From Mycolicibacterium sp. GF69 (GTDB lineage Bacteria; Actinomycetota; Actinomycetes; Mycobacteriales; Mycobacteriaceae): a stretch of DNA of 64,000 nt. The stretch lies in contig NZ_QMEW01000011.1 of assembly GCF_003284965.1 (NCBI RefSeq), positions 62,001 through 126,000 on the forward strand. Direction: 5' to 3'. Below the pieces are notes generated by a model, which saw nothing but the letters and a program-made list of their open reading frames with translations, did no database searches and was not told where the DNA came from. This document shows, in pieces, positions 26,601 to 34,077 of this stretch; the first letter of the stretch is position 1; each line of letters begins with the position of its first letter. The translations under genes were made by a program, and so were the position numbers.

Positions 26601-28337
26601 CAACTTGGTCCGGACGTCGCCGCACAGGTAGTCGCGGGCGGTGTGCACCCGGCCGGTGGCCGGATCGCGGTAGGCCAGGTCGCCGAGGGCGGCGAACGCG
26701 GCCTCGGCTGTGGGCAGTCCCAGGAGATCGGCAATCCGGGTCAGGTCCAAGCCGCGGCCCTCACCGAGGGAGACGGCCATGGCCTCCCCGGCGCTGTCGG
26801 CCCGGGTCACCGGAACGGGTCGACGGTTGACTCGCCGCTGCAGGATTGCCGCTGGCGCGGCGTCCCCGGTCTCCTGATCGAAGCGCTCCAGCGCGAACAC
26901 CAGAGCGGAGTCCGGGTCGCCCCGGAATCCCGACATGGGCGGCACGCGCCAGCTCAGCTTGGGCAGGCCGGTGTCGGGGTCGGTCTTGCCCTCGACGAGC
27001 GTGCCGCGGTTGAGTGCGCCGAAGCGCTCGACGTAGGACAGGTAGGACTCGCGGCAGAGGGCGCGCAGCGGGTCCAGCGCCGAGTCGGGGGTGTCCCAGT
27101 TGGCTTCTGCGGTCACGAGGTCGACCGTGGCGTCGCGCAGCGCGACCAGCGCGTGCAGTTCCTTGCTTGGCCGCGTGACGGGCTGCAGCTGGCCGTCGAC
27201 GACGCGGGCCATGGTGCCGTCGACGAGATGGAATGAGCCCTCTTTGCGTCCGTCGGCGTCGGTGAGCGTGACGTCGGTGAAGTGGTGGCCGGCCGCGGCG
27301 CTGGTCGGATAGGGCAGCAGGAGGCGGCGCGCTGCGGCGAATGCGTCGGCGACTGCTGTGTGCGGGTTGTCGGCGTCGACGGTGACCGGGTTCTGATGAA
27401 AGCCGGTCAGTCGCATCGTGCCGGCCACCAGTTCGGGATGGTCTGACCAGAACCCGCTCACTCGAGCGGAGTCCGTACGGCCGTGCCCGTCGTGGCTGCT
27501 CAGGTGAAGGTGGGGCGTTCGGGTGTCCCAACCCTGCCGTGGCTCGTCGGCGCCGCGGACCCGCAGTACCAGGACGTCGGCGACCACATCGGTGCCCTCG
27601 TTGGCGAAATAGCCGGCGGGCAGGCGGATAGCCGCGAGCAGATCAGCGTGCGAGCGCACCGAGTAGGACAGACCGCCGGCGGCATCCAAGGTGTGCCGCG
27701 AGGTCACCATGACTACGTAGCCGCCCGGTCGCACCGCCCGTACGGCGCGCACCAGGAAGTACTCGTGCAAGGGGCCGTAGAACGCGATCGCCGAGTCGGA
27801 GACATTGGCAGCCGAGAACGGAACATTGCCCACCGCGGCGTCAAAGCGGTTGCCGGACAGAGACACCTGCTGTAGTCGCTGGTCGATAATCGTTGCCTCA
27901 GGGTGTAACACGGCCGCGATGCGCGCGGCGACCGGATCCACCTCGATGCCGGTGTAGGTGATGGGCAGTGCAGCAGGGGCGTGGCTCAGGAAGCGTCCGT
28001 TGCCGCACCCGAGGTCCAGGACGTCGCCGCCGCGGAAGCCCGCGTGCTGCAGCAGTTCGTAGATGTGGCCGATCAGCGCCGGCGGGGTGTAGAACGACGT
28101 ATCCACCACGCGCGCGGCAGCTTTCATCGCCGCCGGATCCGCATCGTCGAGTTCGTCGGCCAACGTCGCCCACGACTTGGCGGGCTGGGGGTCGAACAGC
28201 GGGGCTGCTGCACCCCAGCCGGGGAACTGCTCCAGCTGGGCGCGTTGTTGAGCGGCGGGAGTGGCGCCGTGGCGCAGAGCCTTCAAGACGTGCACGGCGT
28301 GGACTGCAGCGCGGGCGGCGGAAAGAGTGGGGGCCAT
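23646..28337 (-). CDS. Adenine methyltransferase-SF2 helicase (DarB/N12 class-like)
   Basis: Very large protein of 1563 residues. An N-terminal N6-adenine methyltransferase domain shows motif I VLDLGCGNGRF (about 106-116) and a GNVPF motif IV (about 170-174). A SNF2-like SF2 helicase follows, with GLGKT near 790, a DEAD-type AVDEADRF near 949, FTGTPYTNT, and a motif VI-like QRNGRGVRTG near 1282. The C-terminal 250 residues are Ala/Arg-rich coiled coil. Proteins with this layout occur on integrative elements and plasmids (N12-class methylases) and include phage P1 DarB, an anti-restriction factor. The start at 28337 follows GAAAGG. Upstream on the same strand are the hairpin leader (28359-28380) and a strict damage-type promoter (28420-28442). 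Anti-restriction during transfer is my inference. Confidence 0.85.
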   Translation of the reverse strand: MAPTLSAARAAVHAVHVLKALRHGATPAAQQRAQLEQFPGWGAAAPLFDPQPAKSWATLADELDDADPAAMKAAARVVDTSFYTPPALIGHIYELLQHAGFRGGDVLDLGCGNGRFLSHAPAALPITYTGIEVDPVAARIAAVLHPEATIIDQRLQQVSLSGNRFDAAVGNVPFSAANVSDSAIAFYGPLHEYFLVRAVRAVRPGGYVVMVTSRHTLDAAGGLSYSVRSHADLLAAIRLPAGYFANEGTDVVADVLVLRVRGADEPRQGWDTRTPHLHLSSHDGHGRTDSARVSGFWSDHPELVAGTMRLTGFHQNPVTVDADNPHTAVADAFAAARRLLLPYPTSAAAGHHFTDVTLTDADGRKEGSFHLVDGTMARVVDGQLQPVTRPSKELHALVALRDATVDLVTAEANWDTPDSALDPLRALCRESYLSYVERFGALNRGTLVEGKTDPDTGLPKLSWRVPPMSGFRGDPDSALVFALERFDQETGDAAPAAILQRRVNRRPVPVTRADSAGEAMAVSLGEGRGLDLTRIADLLGLPTAEAAFAALGDLAYRDPATGRVHTARDYLCGDVRTKLQDALAAAATDASYERNVSALQQVQPRWLGRDEVRIELGSPWVAAGDIEDFCREVFGASWVRVHHIAPLAAWEVEGNAHNISPDAKITYTTTRKSAFDLLQAGLNSTSPTVYDEVYDPAARTTRRVRNADETEAAQAALTAIEQRFSLWVWESPQREQRLLDRYNQAMNSHVLRRDDGSYLTFPALADDLQLWSWQRDFVDRALSIPAAFAAHSVGLGKTRTAIALCMTLRQFGIANRPLYIVPNHLIEQAQREALQTAPAGKILVVTREDLTRYGRRLFAARCATGDWDMVIMTHETFASMPVPAEVEREWLDDQLAELEDYKRSQGNNGKRIAAAVRSLEGRIERLRDVATDDDAITFDMLGIDYLAVDEADRFRRLPITTRAEGFSMGASKRATDLLLKLSMLRRANPSRPHASLFTGTPYTNTLAEAYVWQRFCDPDRLTDSGLGHFDAWAAQFVRYETLVEVSPDGSGFRSRRRPVVIQNVPELRTQIGAFMSMVRSSMTDLTLPTPHQHTIVVQPTDNTRAFMTTLVKRADDLRARRVQPDADNMLAICGDGRKVALDPNLVGFAEVAPKLEAVAENVAAIYHRTRDAVYPNSPAPGAFQLVLCDLGTPHPGDAQSYGRIRDGLIARGVPADRIRFIHEATNSKAREALFAACRDGRVSVLFGSTPKVGVGTNIQNRMVALHHVDPTWTARDWDQRNGRGVRTGNLHDTIDIYCYAVEGSFDAYMFQLAERKSRGFEQLYRADSEVREIEDLGGDGTLSFGELKAAAAGNSLLLRQHELQVTVRKLRLTHLTARQNVNAALHAATEAERRADALQSRAERLDELVEYRPQLTTLDLSRCAEAAVSGNGHRARWSSGPLLVEIASEHGDQHLQASFGYRTLWTLMLPAKVRRRGAEAVAAWSHQVITGWLDGAADEAATTAARAQDARDRAAQSRAAAAGTDLSAPAELVAAEVELAEVSATIKAEILDAETGTRGEQAA

Positions 28338-28358
28338 CGGGGCACCTTTCGGTTCGGT

Positions 28359-28380
28359 GACCAGCCCCTCAAGGCTGGCC
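28359..28380 (-). ncRNA. GGCC/GGTC leader hairpin before the methyltransferase-helicase
   Basis: 22-base member of the leader family on the minus strand: GGCC and GGTC base, upper stem AGCCT/GGGCT, tetraloop TGAG. The ribosome site and start at 28337 follow. Confidence 0.8.
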
Positions 28381-28419
28381 GTTTCTCGGCGCCAGAACAT
28401 GTTCCGGCGTTCGTTGGGC

Positions 28420-28442
28420 ACTGTAGCGGCGGGCTCTGACAA
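28420..28442 (-). promoter_or_regulatory. PafBC/RecA_NDp-type promoter of the methyltransferase-helicase
   Basis: Read on the minus strand: TTGTCAGAG (28442-28434), eight bases, TACAGT (28425-28420), 39 bases before the leader hairpin. It is the only strict copy on the minus strand. Confidence 0.75.
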
Positions 28443-28481
28443 CTTGGGTCGGCCGCGCTTAGTACCACGCGACACCAAACA

Positions 28482-28522
28482 TATCACTCAGGTATCCCGA
28501 CTGCAATACCTGAGGGGTGATA
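28482..28522. promoter_or_regulatory. Large imperfect palindrome, likely operator
   Basis: Two 8-base half sites TCAGGTAT and ATACCTGA (28488-28495, 28506-28513) separated by 10 bases are flanked by a second pair, TATCAC (28482-28487) and GTGATA (28517-28522). Only a GGG insertion breaks symmetry. Half-site centres are 18 bases apart. It lies between two divergent transcription units and overlaps the likely promoter of the plus-strand regulator gene, so autoregulation is plausible. Confidence 0.6.
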
Positions 28523-28574
28523 GGCTGCGAGGCGAATACAGACGCGCCGCCGAACAACCCAGGGGGAACCGCTG

Positions 28575-28634
28575 ATGAGCGCCACGCCACAGGAGCTGAG
28601 CGGCCGTCGGGCGGATGCAGTGGTGGCAGCGTGA
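28575..28634 (+). CDS. Short upstream reading frame (19 residues)
   Basis: ATG at 28575 with GGGGGAACC upstream opens a 19-codon frame (MSATPQELSGRRADAVVAA). Its TGA overlaps the GTG start of the next gene (GTGA). It may be a leader peptide used for translational coupling. Too short to be certain. Confidence 0.4.
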   Translation: MSATPQELSGRRADAVVAA

Positions 28635-28930
28635 GCGCCATGGACTACGACGGAGGTTTCGCCGAGGGGCGTCGCGAGGAGCGCCGCCGCTACATAGAGC
28701 GCCGCGCGGCCCGCACCGCGGTTCCGGGTAGCGCGAAGAACGTCAAGAAGCCGTGGAGCGTCGACGAGGCCAAGACCGCCCTCAATCTGAACCTGACCGT
28801 GCCGGAAGCGGCCTTGAAGGTCGGCCGTACCGCTAGCGCAGTGGAATCGCTGCGACTGCGATGGCGCCAGGGCCGCCTGCCGGACGTCTTGGCCATGCAC
28901 ATCCCTCCGCCGCGCAAAGACCAGCGCTGA
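28631..28930 (+). CDS. Small HTH protein, candidate regulator
   Basis: Protein of 99 residues starting at the GTG 28631, coupled to the short frame upstream. After a charged helix rich in Arg (EGRREERRRYIERRAARTAV), the motif KPWSVDEAKTALNLNLTVPEAALKVGRTASAVESLRLRWRQG (in two parts) has the layout of a SANT/Myb-like or homeodomain-like HTH, with Trp at the start and R-T-x-x-A-V in the recognition helix. It is the first gene after the 28482-28522 palindrome and precedes the Tap-like/Tpg-like pair, so it may control replication of the plasmid ends. Confidence 0.65.
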   Translation: MSAMDYDGGFAEGRREERRRYIERRAARTAVPGSAKNVKKPWSVDEAKTALNLNLTVPEAALKVGRTASAVESLRLRWRQGRLPDVLAMHIPPPRKDQR

Positions 28931-28948
28931 ACAGAACGGGGAACCTCA

Positions 28949-30759
28949 TGATCTACCGACTGACCGTTGGCGGCCGCACGTACCGCATCGACGCCGACGA
29001 CGAGACCAGCGACATTCTGCAGTGGTACATCGAGACCAAGGGCACGCCCGAGGACCTCGCCGGCCTGTCCCGTCAGCAGGTGGTGGCCCGGCTGGGTCGC
29101 AGCGCCCTCCCGACCGACTTCCCCGCCTCCGACATGACGATCGGAGACAAGAGCCGCGAAAACGGTTTCTGGAGAGGATGGTTCGAATCCACCGTCCGCG
29201 ACTATGAAGAGCAAATCCTCGACACCGCCGTCGAGGCCGAGAGTGCCGGCCAGAAGCAGGCCGCCACCAGCGACGACGGCACGTCCCCCTGGACGCCGAA
29301 GACCCGGCAGTGGACCGACACCCCGATCGCCGCCGACGGCCGCGTCGCCATCGTCACCAGCAGAGGCATCGTCAAGCCCTCAGGCGTCGTGGTCGCCGGC
29401 CCCATGCCCGGCGCAGATGCACTGCACAAGTTCCTCGTGTGGAACTGGGGCCCCAACCCGAAAGAACAGCCGCAGGTGTGGTTCACCTACGAAGCGCTCG
29501 TGTCGCTCGACGTTCCCATGGACAACCTGCCCGACGATCTCGCCGGCATGGTCGCCACCACATTCAACTGCGAGGTCACCTACAGCCAATCTGGTTGGTT
29601 CGGATGCCGTTTCGAGGACCACGACGGCACGAAACGCAAAGCACAGATCGTCCTCATGCCGCTGCTGTACCTCGACCCAGCCCCACAGCAACCCGGAGAC
29701 ATGGGAGTGGCAGGCAAGGAGAACACACCCACCGAACTGCCCGAAGACGAAACCGAGGCAGTCAGAATCCTCGCCGACAGGATCGCCTGGCTCGCCGGCG
29801 TGGGCGACGCCGGCCTCGTGCCTGCAGCGCGGTGGGCCAACGTCGGGGCGCAGCTGCTAGAGCGCAAGCGGGCTTCCGGACGCATGAAACCAATCGAAGC
29901 CTGCCCGCTGCCCACCGACGTGGCCGTCGAGGCCGGCGCCGATCTGGAACCCACGCTCCCCGTGAAGTGGGACCACCGCCCGCACCGCGGCCGCGAAGAC
30001 GCCGTAGACGTCCAGGTCGACCAGCGCGCGGCCTACCTCGCCTCCGCAGGCCAGGTCGAACTCGGCTACGGAAAGCCCAAAGAGCTGCATCAAATCAAGG
30101 TCGACGTGTTCCACGAGCAACGCCCCCCATTCGGTCTGTGGCGGCTGCACCTTCCCCCGGCCGAGCAGATGGACGGTCTGACCACAAAGCTGCCGCTGCC
30201 GCATCCAAGCATGCACTGGAAGGAACCCACCACCTTGTGGGTCACCACCCGCAGCATTCAGCACCTCACGGCCCCCGTGGAATCCGGCGGCGCGGGGCTG
30301 GCCGTCGAAGAACTCGACATCGACACCGCCTGGGTCTGGCCGGAGCAGTCCCGGCTACTTCGCGGATGGGCCGATGCCCTCCGCGGCAAGCTCCAGGAGG
30401 CCCGCGACGCCGAACGGCTGGACTACCAGCAGATGATCAAAGCCATCTACACCACCTACCTGGGCCGCATGGGCAGCGGCAAATGGCCCCCCTTTCAGAG
30501 TCAGCACCAGCAACCCGCCTGGTACGCCGCGATCCGCGCGGACACCCGCTTCCGCGCCATGCGCTACGCCGCTGGCATCGCGGCCCAACACGGGCTCTAC
30601 CCGATCGCCGCCGAACTCGACGCATGGATCTACCGACTACCGCCAAGCGCCGATCCGCTGATCCTCGACGAAAACTCGACTGCCAACGGCAAATACCGCA
30701 TCAAATGGACCAGCGCCGACAAGCCATCAGACGCGGAGGACCAAGGCGGGGACCAGTGA
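28949..30759 (+). CDS. Tap-like telomere-associated protein
   Basis: Protein of 603 residues resembling Streptomyces Tap, which recruits the terminal protein Tpg to the ends of linear replicons. Recognisable segments are VDVQVDQRAAYLASAG (about 351-366), FGLWRLHLPP, LWVTTRS, MIKAIYTTYLGRMGSG (about 494-509), QPAWYAAIRAD and ELDAWIYRLPP (about 555-565). These correspond in order to Tap signature segments. The D-x-x-x-x-x-A-Y-L, K-x-x-Y-x-x-x-x-G and x-D-A-x-x-Y elements are also spaced like palm motifs A, B and C of family B DNA polymerases; that reading is an inference. GGGGAACC precedes the ATG. The next gene overlaps by four bases, as tap and tpg are ordered in Streptomyces. Confidence 0.6.
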
Positions 30760-31514
30760 AGAAAGGCCGCTTCGCCAGCTCGTCGCCGACGCCGCCATCC
30801 ACGTCGCCGTCCTCTTCGGCCAGCCCGACCACACCGTCGCCGAGCGCCGGCTCAGGGCCCCAGCCGTCGACCGGTAAGGGGTTCGGCGCTGCACTGCGAG
30901 CGCTCGTTGAACGTAAGTTTCGCGAGCTGAGCAAAACCCAACGCTGGCAGGGCGTTTCAGAAGCCAAGCGCCGGGCTGAAGCGCGCCGCCGCGGCACCGA
31001 CGAGATGAGCAAGCGCCTGCAACGCGAGACCGGAAAGCGGCCTGCGTCGAGCACCGTGACCCGCAACGCGTCGAAGGGCAAGACTCCCAAGGGGGCAGAC
31101 CAAAAGCGCCTCGACCGCCAGGCCGCCATCGACCGCGCCGGTGGCCTCAAACAGTTCGCGTCCAAGGCCAAAATCAGCTCCCACCAGGCCCGCCGGTGGC
31201 GGGACTCCGGAGGCCCCATCCACACCTCGGAAACCATCGTCGTCGATTTCGACGTCACCGGGGATCTGCAGCACGGACAGCACAGCCTGGAAGAGCCAGA
31301 AACCCTCGACGTCGGTAAACACCTGACAGGCGAAGTGACGCTAGATGGTGTCGACGCCGACGACTTCATCGAGGCCTACGCCGCAGGCGACATCGAGGCA
31401 CAGAAGGAAATTCTCGGCGTACAGATCGCTCAGACGATCCTGATCAGCTGGGACGGCAACATCACTCGCACCTACACGGTACGGACGATCATCAGCTTGA
31501 ACATCCGCGACTGA
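30756..31514 (+). CDS. Tpg-like terminal protein candidate
   Basis: Protein of 252 residues starting at the GTG 30756 inside the stop of the Tap-like gene (GTGA overlap). The N-terminus is Ser/Pro-rich. A very basic central region (RKFRELSKTQRWQG to KGADQKRLDRQ) leads into an HTH (GGLKQFASKAKISSHQARRWRDSGG). The C-terminal part alternates beta strands and ends in TYTVRTIISLNIRD. This order - basic region, HTH, beta-rich C-terminus - matches streptomycete terminal proteins, as does the position after tap. The Ser/Thr/Tyr that would attach to DNA cannot be assigned. No inverted terminal repeat is in the window to confirm linearity. Confidence 0.5.
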   Translation: MKKGRFASSSPTPPSTSPSSSASPTTPSPSAGSGPQPSTGKGFGAALRALVERKFRELSKTQRWQGVSEAKRRAEARRRGTDEMSKRLQRETGKRPASSTVTRNASKGKTPKGADQKRLDRQAAIDRAGGLKQFASKAKISSHQARRWRDSGGPIHTSETIVVDFDVTGDLQHGQHSLEEPETLDVGKHLTGEVTLDGVDADDFIEAYAAGDIEAQKEILGVQIAQTILISWDGNITRTYTVRTIISLNIRD

Positions 31515-31526
31515 CGAGCAGTGATC

Positions 31527-31598
31527 CTGTCGGTGCCCCCAACTAAAGTCAACAACCATCACCAGTTCCACCATCCGGCCAGACATGCGTGTCAGGTC
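31527..31598 (+). promoter_or_regulatory. Damage-type promoter plus leader hairpin (unit at 31.6 kb)
   Basis: CTGTCGGTG (31527-31535), eight bases, TAAAGT (31544-31549). Hairpin 31577-31598: GGCC/GGTC base, GACA/TGTC upper stem, loop TGCG. The ribosome site GAAAAGGG follows. Confidence 0.8.
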
Positions 31599-31622
31599 GC
31601 CAACCGAAAAGGGATGTCGCTC

Positions 31623-31835
31623 ATGACCACAACACACACAGAACCCACCCAGAACACCGTCACCGGCGATGCCCTCGCCCTGGCATCGACGCCGACCCAA
31701 CCGGAGCCGAACGGCGCGATCTGGGTCGACTTCGGCGACGGCGGATCGGCACGCTGGGCGGGGCTGAGCATGGCGACCATCGACCAGGTGTGCGCACACC
31801 TGGAGACCGTCAAAAAGCCCGACACCCTGACCTGA
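31623..31835 (+). CDS. Small acidic protein, unknown
   Basis: Protein of 70 residues: Thr-rich start, then GAIWVDFGDGGSARWAGLSMATIDQVCAHL, which looks like a small alpha-beta unit. The ATG at 31623 is nine bases after GGG of the ribosome site; an ATG at 31614 is too close. It is the first gene of the accessory series and sits directly behind a damage-type promoter and leader hairpin. No family recognised. Confidence 0.6.
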   Translation: MTTTHTEPTQNTVTGDALALASTPTQPEPNGAIWVDFGDGGSARWAGLSMATIDQVCAHLETVKKPDTLT

Positions 31836-31916
31836 GGACGCCCGACCGCACCGACTCGACGCCCAGTACAGTGAGCCACGAAGAATTCGCCGCCAAGGCG
31901 CCCCACAACAGCAACC

Positions 31917-31938
31917 GGCCGGGTATGCGTACCCAGTC
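31917..31938 (+). ncRNA. Leader hairpin without a clear damage promoter (31.9 kb)
   Basis: GGCC/AGTC base, GGGTA/TACCC stem, loop TGCG. A TACAGT box at 31867-31872 could be its -10, but the upstream TTGTCRGTG element is absent, so this promoter seems to have lost or never had the damage signal. Confidence 0.7.
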
Positions 31939-31963
31939 CCACAACCCCGATGGGAACCAACAC

Positions 31964-32341
31964 ATGCAGCTCACAGAGGACGAGATCGCGATCCGCGTCG
32001 GCCTACCCGGGCCCGTCATCGCCGAACTCCTCCAGCCCGCCAACAGCACCGCCTCCACACGCTGCTTCGCCGACAGCGACGTTCTGCGCGCCCAGGTCGC
32101 CGCGCTCATGCTGGCCTACGGAGTGCGCTGGCAATGGGTCCAGACCGCCATGCGCGAGTCACCGACCCACCCCGACGCCCTGCACGCCGCGCTGGACTAT
32201 TGGACCCGCGTCGCGCCCACCCCGATGAATCCCCGGCACTGGCCGTTCGCCGCCACCGCACTGGCGACCGCACTGATGGTCCTGGCCCTGCTGACCGGCA
32301 TCATCCTCGGCCTGCACCTGAGCCCGCAAGGATTGCTATGA
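31964..32341 (+). CDS. Tail-anchored membrane protein, unknown
   Basis: Protein of 125 residues. The soluble N-terminal part has an HTH-like helical pattern (TEDEIAIRVGLPGPVIAELL, then VLRAQVAALMLAYGVRWQWVQTAM). It ends in one transmembrane helix (AATALATALMVLALLTGIILGL) and five more residues, so it would be tail-anchored. The ATG at 31964 follows GATGGGAACC. It overlaps the next short frame by four bases. Confidence 0.65.
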   Translation: MQLTEDEIAIRVGLPGPVIAELLQPANSTASTRCFADSDVLRAQVAALMLAYGVRWQWVQTAMRESPTHPDALHAALDYWTRVAPTPMNPRHWPFAATALATALMVLALLTGIILGLHLSPQGLL

Positions 32342-32463
32342 CCATCAACAGACACCCCGACCGCACGCGGGGACATGCCATCGACGCAGCTAGCCCCCAC
32401 CCCCGAAGCGCAACCCGGCCTCGCCGGGACGACCCACCCATACCGAAGGAGCCTCGATCATGA
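32338..32463 (+). CDS. Short coupled reading frame (41 residues)
   Basis: ATG 32338 overlaps the stop of the membrane protein gene and its own stop overlaps the next start, four bases each side. The product is basic and Pro/Arg-rich (MTINRHPDRTRGHAIDAASP at its start) and probably disordered. The double overlap suggests it is translated, but conservation is unknown. Confidence 0.4.
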   Translation: MTINRHPDRTRGHAIDAASPHPRSATRPRRDDPPIPKEPRS

Positions 32464-33095
32464 CCGACAGCCGCGTGTACACGCCGGCCCAGCCCTGGTA
32501 CCCGCCGGCGACGCCCGTGGAGTTCCCCGAGGGCCGCCTCACCCCAGCCTGGGTGGGCAAGGTCGCCAAATCCAAACACGGCGACATCGTGATCCGATCC
32601 CACCTCGTGCCACGGCACCCCCAGGACAAGCGCTACATGGGCGCCTTCCGAACCTTCTGGCGCGCACTAGCATTCGCCGACCGCAAAGGTGTCTACGCAA
32701 TGCTGGAACGGTGGCTGGCCGACACCGATGCCGAACTGGCCGGAACCGGACTCAGCGACGACGACGCCGGCGTCCTGCGCCGCTTCCGCGGGGACGTCGA
32801 CGGTGCACTCAACCGGCTTCGGCGCGCCGACGACGAACCCATGGCGTGGGCGGGCGCGGAGTTCTCCAAGTACGCACCCGAAGAACGCGTCATGCTCGAA
32901 GCGCTCATAGGGGCCATCACCCTGCATCGCGCCGGCGACCTGTCCGACGACGAGCTGTACAGCATCCTGGGCAGCCTCGACGTCGACCCCGCCGACCGCG
33001 ACGCCGGCATTACGAAGGCGGCCCTGGCCAAGATCCGCACCGCGGCCCAGACCGGCGAAGCCCTCGAACTGGAGTCCACCTACCGCCGCTCCTGA
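32460..33095 (+). CDS. Unknown helical protein
   Basis: Protein of 211 residues with AAGGAG seven bases upstream. The N-terminal 40 residues are Pro-rich (YTPAQPWYPPATPVEFPEG), followed by a small basic beta region (GKVAKSKHGDIVIRSH) and a long, mostly helical acidic domain (LERWLADTDAELAGTGLSDDD). The end carries DLSDDELYSILGSLDVDP. No family recognised. It is the last gene of the three-gene unit behind the hairpin at 31917. Confidence 0.65.
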   Translation: MTDSRVYTPAQPWYPPATPVEFPEGRLTPAWVGKVAKSKHGDIVIRSHLVPRHPQDKRYMGAFRTFWRALAFADRKGVYAMLERWLADTDAELAGTGLSDDDAGVLRRFRGDVDGALNRLRRADDEPMAWAGAEFSKYAPEERVMLEALIGAITLHRAGDLSDDELYSILGSLDVDPADRDAGITKAALAKIRTAAQTGEALELESTYRRS

Positions 33096-33136
33096 CGGCT
33101 CCCCACCCTCATCGCGGCCGGCTGCGCCCACCGGAC

Positions 33137-33220
33137 GTGTCAGTGGTCGTTGATAGCGTTGTCGTGTAACGCCGGATGCACCGTCCGACAACGCAAACGG
33201 CCAACCCCGCGGGGTCGGTC
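33137..33220 (+). promoter_or_regulatory. Damage-type promoter plus leader hairpin (unit at 33.2 kb)
   Basis: GTGTCAGTG (33137-33145), eight bases, TAGCGT (33154-33159). Hairpin 33199-33220: GGCC/GGTC base, ACCC/GGGT stem, loop CGCG. GAAAGGG ribosome site. Confidence 0.8.
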
Positions 33221-33241
33221 GCCAACGAAAGGGCCACCTCA

Positions 33242-33502
33242 ATGGCTGACACGAGCACCCACTACGACACCGACGACTGCCTGGACGGCCCCGAGCAGTG
33301 CAGCGGGGACGTGTTCCCTCGGCCTGCGCTGTCGGGAAGCGGCGAGCACTACACCCGGTGCGACCACCACTGGGAGGTCTACTACGAGCGCACCGCACCG
33401 AAGATGGATGCGATCCGCGCTCGTTACCCCGAGACGGCGCCGCCGGATTTCGACCCCCTCGCGGCAGGTGAGAGGTGGTCGGAGGACGACCCGTGGCCGT
33501 GA
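33242..33502 (+). CDS. Small acidic Cys/His protein
   Basis: Protein of 86 residues containing DCLDGPEQCSGDV and YTRCDHHWEVYYER, giving three Cys and two His that could bind zinc. Acidic throughout, with a C-terminal ERWSEDDPWP. Similar short C-x-G...RCDxHW proteins are common on actinobacterial plasmids and phages, but no function is known to me. It is a single-gene unit behind its own promoter and leader. Confidence 0.65.
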   Translation: MADTSTHYDTDDCLDGPEQCSGDVFPRPALSGSGEHYTRCDHHWEVYYERTAPKMDAIRARYPETAPPDFDPLAAGERWSEDDPWP

Positions 33503-33514
33503 CGCCGGACCAGC

Positions 33515-33597
33515 TTGTCGGTGCCCACCGGTAGAATCAGATGTAACGCGAATCGCGCAGCGCGATAACCCAATCGGCCCCACCTGAGGGTGGAGCC
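33515..33597 (+). promoter_or_regulatory. Damage-type promoter plus leader hairpin (unit at 33.6 kb)
   Basis: TTGTCGGTG (33515-33523), eight bases, TAGAAT (33532-33537), a perfect consensus match. Hairpin 33576-33597: GGCC/AGCC base, CCACC/GGTGG stem, loop TGAG. Confidence 0.85.
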
Positions 33598-33622
33598 ACC
33601 GAACCCCGAAGGGGCGATGACA

Positions 33623-33952
33623 ATGAACGACACCTTGGGATCTGCATACTTCGTCGGCTCGGCCGCCGGGGTCGTCCACGACGGCCAGCGGGTCGTCGAA
33701 TGGTTCGGTGACGCCGGGCTGTACGTCCTGGACCCGCCGCTGCGCGGCTACCGCACAGTCGTCGCGTCCACGCTGGAGCGTGCGCCGCGCATCGCCGCCT
33801 CCGGCGGTGCCGAATACGGTGTCGAGACGTTCCTGTGGGGCGTCACCGGAGAGGACCTCCAGCGCGGGTTCGACGCCGACGAACTGCCCGGCAGCGGTTG
33901 GGGTAACACCTTGGCCGACGCCCTGGCCGAGGCGGGCTACACACTGGCCTGA
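33623..33952 (+). CDS. Unknown 109-residue protein
   Basis: Predicted mixed alpha-beta protein: YFVGSAAGVVHDGQRVVEWFGDAG, then YVLDPPLRGYRTVVAS and VETFLWGVTGEDL, ending with NTLADALAEAGYTLA. The ATG at 33623 is eight bases after GAAGGGG; the ATG at 33617 is too near. No family recognised. Single-gene unit. Confidence 0.6.
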   Translation: MNDTLGSAYFVGSAAGVVHDGQRVVEWFGDAGLYVLDPPLRGYRTVVASTLERAPRIAASGGAEYGVETFLWGVTGEDLQRGFDADELPGSGWGNTLADALAEAGYTLA

Positions 33953-33970
33953 GGGCAACCTCGGCGCGAC

Positions 33971-34055
33971 CTGTCGGTACCTGCCGATAGGGTTCCTCCC
34001 GTAGGGCAAACCACCTGTCCTGCAACACCAAACGGCCATCCCCGCGGGGGCGGTC
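33971..34055 (+). promoter_or_regulatory. Damage-type promoter plus leader hairpin (MoxR unit)
   Basis: CTGTCGGTA (33971-33979), eight bases, TAGGGT (33988-33993). Hairpin 34034-34055: GGCC/GGTC base, CCC/GGG stem with flanking wobble, loop CGCG. GAAAGGG ribosome site. Confidence 0.8.
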
Positions 34056-34077
34056 ACCAACTGAAAGGGCCACTGCA

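Noticed and set aside
28455..28480. GGTACT on the minus strand near 28470 as another GACGGAAAC-type motif
   Set aside because: The sequence 13 bases upstream is GATATG, not GGAAAC.
31850..31872. Full damage-type promoter before the hairpin at 31917
   Set aside because: TACAGT is present but the nine bases at the TTGTCRGTG position do not match.
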